Source: Paenibacillus sp. N3.4
GTDB lineage: Bacteria; Bacillota; Bacilli; Paenibacillales; NBRC-103111
Reading direction: 5' to 3'
DNA: 64,000 nucleotides
Assembly (NCBI RefSeq): GCF_008017805.1
Contig: NZ_VRTT01000003.1
Span: forward strand, 1 to 64,000
In this document: positions 61,958 to 64,000 of the stretch, one piece after another
Layout of the letters: each line of letters begins with the position of its first letter
Numbering within the stretch: position 1 is the stretch's first letter
Notes under the pieces: model-generated
Databases searched by the model: none
Told to the model about the DNA's origin: nothing
Seen by the model: only the letters and a program-made list of their open reading frames with translations
Program-made: the position numbers and the translations under genes

Positions 61958-62913
61958 TTAATGTACTACATAAATGCTATCAAGATTGAGGTCAGTATAT
62001 GATCTCCAAATAGGGTTGTAAACCTTATATGCTCCATCTGGGATATATTGATTATCTTTAAAAGTCGCAACACCAACATGAGTACCAGCCAAATCAAAAG
62101 TATAGCTGCCTTTGGAATTATCCCATGCGTAGTCCGTCAAAATTGGACCACCACTGTCTCCACCTATAGATGCGTATGATTGAACAAACACCAAATTATT
62201 TTCATAGCCGTAACCTGAATTACCCCACCATATTAAGACATTACTATGAGTAATGACACCAGCGGATAGAGCACCTGTAAAAGCACCGCGCAAATAAACA
62301 GTATCACCGACCATATCTGACGTGTAGACACCTGTATAAGGAATTAATGTGGAACTATTGGGATACGGCACTCTTGGATTCCCACCTCTGGAGGTCAGTG
62401 TAATATATCCAGCATCGCCCACTGCATCAGAACCATCGCTATTTGATGATGTTGTCCTGAATGTCCAGTTCCCTATTTTAGGGTCTTCAGTCCAAGGTTG
62501 ATACCATGCTTCAGTTGAACCAACATTCGCACAATGACCCGCAGTTACTAAAACAACTTGATTGGCTTGATTGTCTCCAAAATACCCTGCCGTACATCCA
62601 TGGGTGTTGCTTTGAATTAATGAGCCTGAAGGGAATGGATCACCATAGTTAGTTGTATCTGCTTCTAATTTCGTAGATATTTTTGGAATGAATGCTAGAA
62701 AGTCTTTTTCTGTACCAAAAAGTGAATTGAATTTACTCGTTTTTACACTACTCATATCTTCAACTGACAATATTAACTTATTATTTTTTGTATCAGGAAT
62801 AATAGCTTGGATGGACCCGGGCTCTGCTTTAGTCATAATGATTTTTTTAGCGTTGTCTAACTCATTTTTAGAGTACTTTACCTTTTGGAACTTAATCTTC
62901 TCAATTGATTTTA
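61958..62913 (-). CDS. Secreted trypsin-like serine protease, catalytic part (frameshifted from its propeptide)
   Basis: The catalytic domain carries the chymotrypsin-family triad: His in VTAGHCAN, Asp in DAVGDAGYI and Ser in SIGGDSGGPI, with a Cys pair. The first ATG in this frame is at 62836, but reading can extend upstream through KIKFQKVKYSKNELDNAKKII to the junction with the propeptide at about 62914. A run of A residues there is probably one short. The full enzyme would have about 450 residues and act outside the cell. Confidence 0.85.
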
Positions 62914-63318
62914 CTTTTCTTTAATCTTGCTCTTAGTTTTCTCCTCATCTTGTGTTACCTGAACAACGATTGTTCCATCATTACTGTCATAATAAAAATC
63001 GGCAAACTCCTTTGGGTTTTCTTCAATTATCTTTTTAATAATCGGAGCGTCCTTTTTTACCTTATTTTTTTCCTTATATTTTTCTAACTCATCACCTTGT
63101 AAATTCAAAAAAGGATTGCTTGGAATCTCATTTTGGTTATTTTCTTCTGTAATCCTTTTTATTTCGTCAATTGAACCTCTTATAAGTGTAAAGTCTCTTT
63201 TTTCAGATGGGTTGTTCAGCTGTTGATCATTGGATGCATAGATTGAATTGGAGAAACTAGCTATTAATAGTGTAAAAATTGTAGTGACTACAGCTGTTTT
63301 AATTATCTTTTTTGACAT
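62911..63318 (-). CDS. Signal peptide and propeptide of the secreted protease
   Basis: The 135-residue frame starts with a typical signal peptide (KKIIKTAVVTTIFTLLIASFSNSIYA, about 1-29), followed by a charged propeptide (KRDFTLIRGSIDEIKRITEENNQNE). It ends at TAA 62911 inside the Lys-rich segment KSKIKEK. Downstream, in another frame, the protein continues into the protease domain, so one base is probably missing in the A-rich GAAAAG stretch. GAAAGGATG precedes the ATG. Confidence 0.82.
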   Translation of the reverse strand: MSKKIIKTAVVTTIFTLLIASFSNSIYASNDQQLNNPSEKRDFTLIRGSIDEIKRITEENNQNEIPSNPFLNLQGDELEKYKEKNKVKKDAPIIKKIIEENPKEFADFYYDSNDGTIVVQVTQDEEKTKSKIKEK

Positions 63319-63601
63319 TGATCATTCATCCTTTCAATGTATTGAGCTATGACAATAAGACAAAGACTATGACAGACGATAGTTTAAGACCTGTAAATGA
63401 TAGATTGTCAATCACCTCCATTTATATAAAAAAGGTTTTATTTTCCTTTTAATACTATAATATCCAATTAAAAAGGAAAAGAATTTTCATAGTTTTGTAA
63501 CAATTTTATCGATTAAGTATATTTATACCTCAACTTTCGGTGCGATCAAGCTTAGGTTGTGAAGTTTAGCAGGTGGAAATCTTGTTGGAGAGGCTTAAGC
63601 C
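63319..63601. other. AT-rich spacer upstream of the protease
   Basis: This stretch should hold the promoter of the protease on the minus strand. I see no clear -35/-10 pair, no RNA gene and no open frame. The base composition becomes more GC-rich from about 63530. Confidence 0.4.
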
Positions 63602-64000
63602 ATGCTTCGCAAAACGATTTATACAATAGATGAAAATGCTCTGCCTAACATAGTATGGCGGTAGTCAGCCATCGGGATGACTTATTCATCACCAATACGG
63701 ATTATGGGTGCAAAGTAAAAATTGCAGCAAAGCAGGAAGTTGTAAGAAACGGAACCAGGTACCGTTCTTCTGCCTCCGGGAGAACACACTTGGCAGTGGA
63801 CCGAGCAGCTTCCGATCCCGATTCGACCGATTATAATCCGATCCATGAATGTGAATAGAGGAGCGACAATTTATTACACAAAATCGGCAGGCACGGAGGT
63901 TTACCGGATCGAGAAAAGCCATGATGGCGGTGAAACTTGGAGCGCTGTCGGGTTGACGCCATTAACGGAATTCACTCAAAAAGAATTGCAAAACGGAGAA
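63602..64000 (+). pseudogene. Partial, frame-disrupted Asp-box (BNR) repeat gene running off the window
   Basis: An ATG at 63602 with GGAGAGG upstream begins LRKTIYTIDENALPNI and then hits a stop at 63660. A second frame from 63655 reads VSHRDDLFITNTDYGCKVKIAAKQEVVRNGT. The first frame resumes near 63757 with VLLPPGEHTWQWTEQLPIPI...VYRIEKSHDGGETWSAVGL, in which SHDGGETW is an Asp-box motif of sialidase-like propellers. Two compensating indels, or errors, would restore one reading. The gene continues beyond the window. Confidence 0.5.

Noticed and set aside
1-64000. tRNA, rRNA, insertion sequences or integrase genes
   Set aside because: I found no tRNA cloverleaf, rRNA segment, transposase motif or terminal inverted repeat with target duplication on reading the window. 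A dedicated search could still detect a small RNA I missed.

Overview
The window looks like a chromosomal stretch of a Paenibacillus-like, endospore-forming member of the Bacillota. The evidence is strong AGGAGG-type ribosome binding sites, frequent TTG and GTG starts, a T-box leader before pheST, a Spo0E-type phosphatase, a ZapA-CvpA-MutS2 block downstream of pheT, and many lipoproteins with Gly-Cys lipoboxes. Most of it reads as core genome. The last 4 kb (about 60.3-64 kb) is more AT-rich and contains gene remnants and broken genes.

Layout. 0-7.6 kb: a copper-binding YcnI protein, a NarL-type two-component pair, a NiCoT nickel/cobalt transporter behind a probable NikR operator, and a phosphonate/phosphite importer (phnC, a double-length phnE, convergent phnD). 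7.7-12.9 kb: a cytosolic 5'-nucleotidase, then an alpha/beta hydrolase overlapping a 5-oxoprolinase operon (pxpB-pxpC-pxpA). 12.9-13.56 kb: a gene-poor stretch with hairpins, two mini-ORFs and a strong terminator. 13.5-16.7 kb: a DNA-binding protein, a gamma-glutamylcyclotransferase-like protein, a CheY-like regulator and an Hpt-REC-GGDEF-REC diguanylate cyclase. 16.8-19.7 kb: NikR, DUF2203 and a CopC-CopD fusion. 19.8-26 kb: an APC permease, glutaminase, aldo/keto reductase, signal peptidase I and a marR-MFS efflux pair. 26-36 kb: T-box-pheS-pheT, an unusually long ZapA/coiled-coil gene, cvpA, a CuA-like cupredoxin lipoprotein, a small holin-like protein and mutS2. 36-43.3 kb: pspA, a zinc-ribbon protein, an MFS protein, cysteine synthase, an alaR/alaT-like pair, a Spo0E-like protein and a lipoprotein. 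43.3-53.4 kb: a cobalamin riboswitch followed by B12 uptake (btuFCD) and late cobalamin assembly (cobT, cobU, cbiB, cobS, cobD, cobQ, PduO-type cobA). 53.4-64 kb: a pseudouridine synthase, a Spx/ArsC-like protein, an M50 protease, an aminotransferase, two tandem DGQHR-domain (DndB-like) proteins, a TetR module, and a degraded tail with a secreted serine protease and an Asp-box gene running off the end.

Links between genes. NikR, the NiCoT transporter, the B12 riboswitch and the cobalamin cluster form a nickel/cobalt/B12 theme. YcnI, CopCD and the CuA-like lipoprotein form a copper theme. The GGCT-like enzyme could produce 5-oxoproline that PxpABC would consume. TetR and the DUF3995 unit share an ATACG-N4-CGTAT operator.

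Two items most merit follow-up. One is the orphan pair of translationally coupled DGQHR proteins with no dnd or ssp partners. The other is the structured, gene-poor segment at 12.9-13.5 kb. A caution: several conserved genes (mutS2, zapA, the M50 protease, the secreted protease, probably the histidine kinase) carry single-base frameshifts. Some are in homopolymers or repeated contexts, so sequencing error is as likely as real gene loss.
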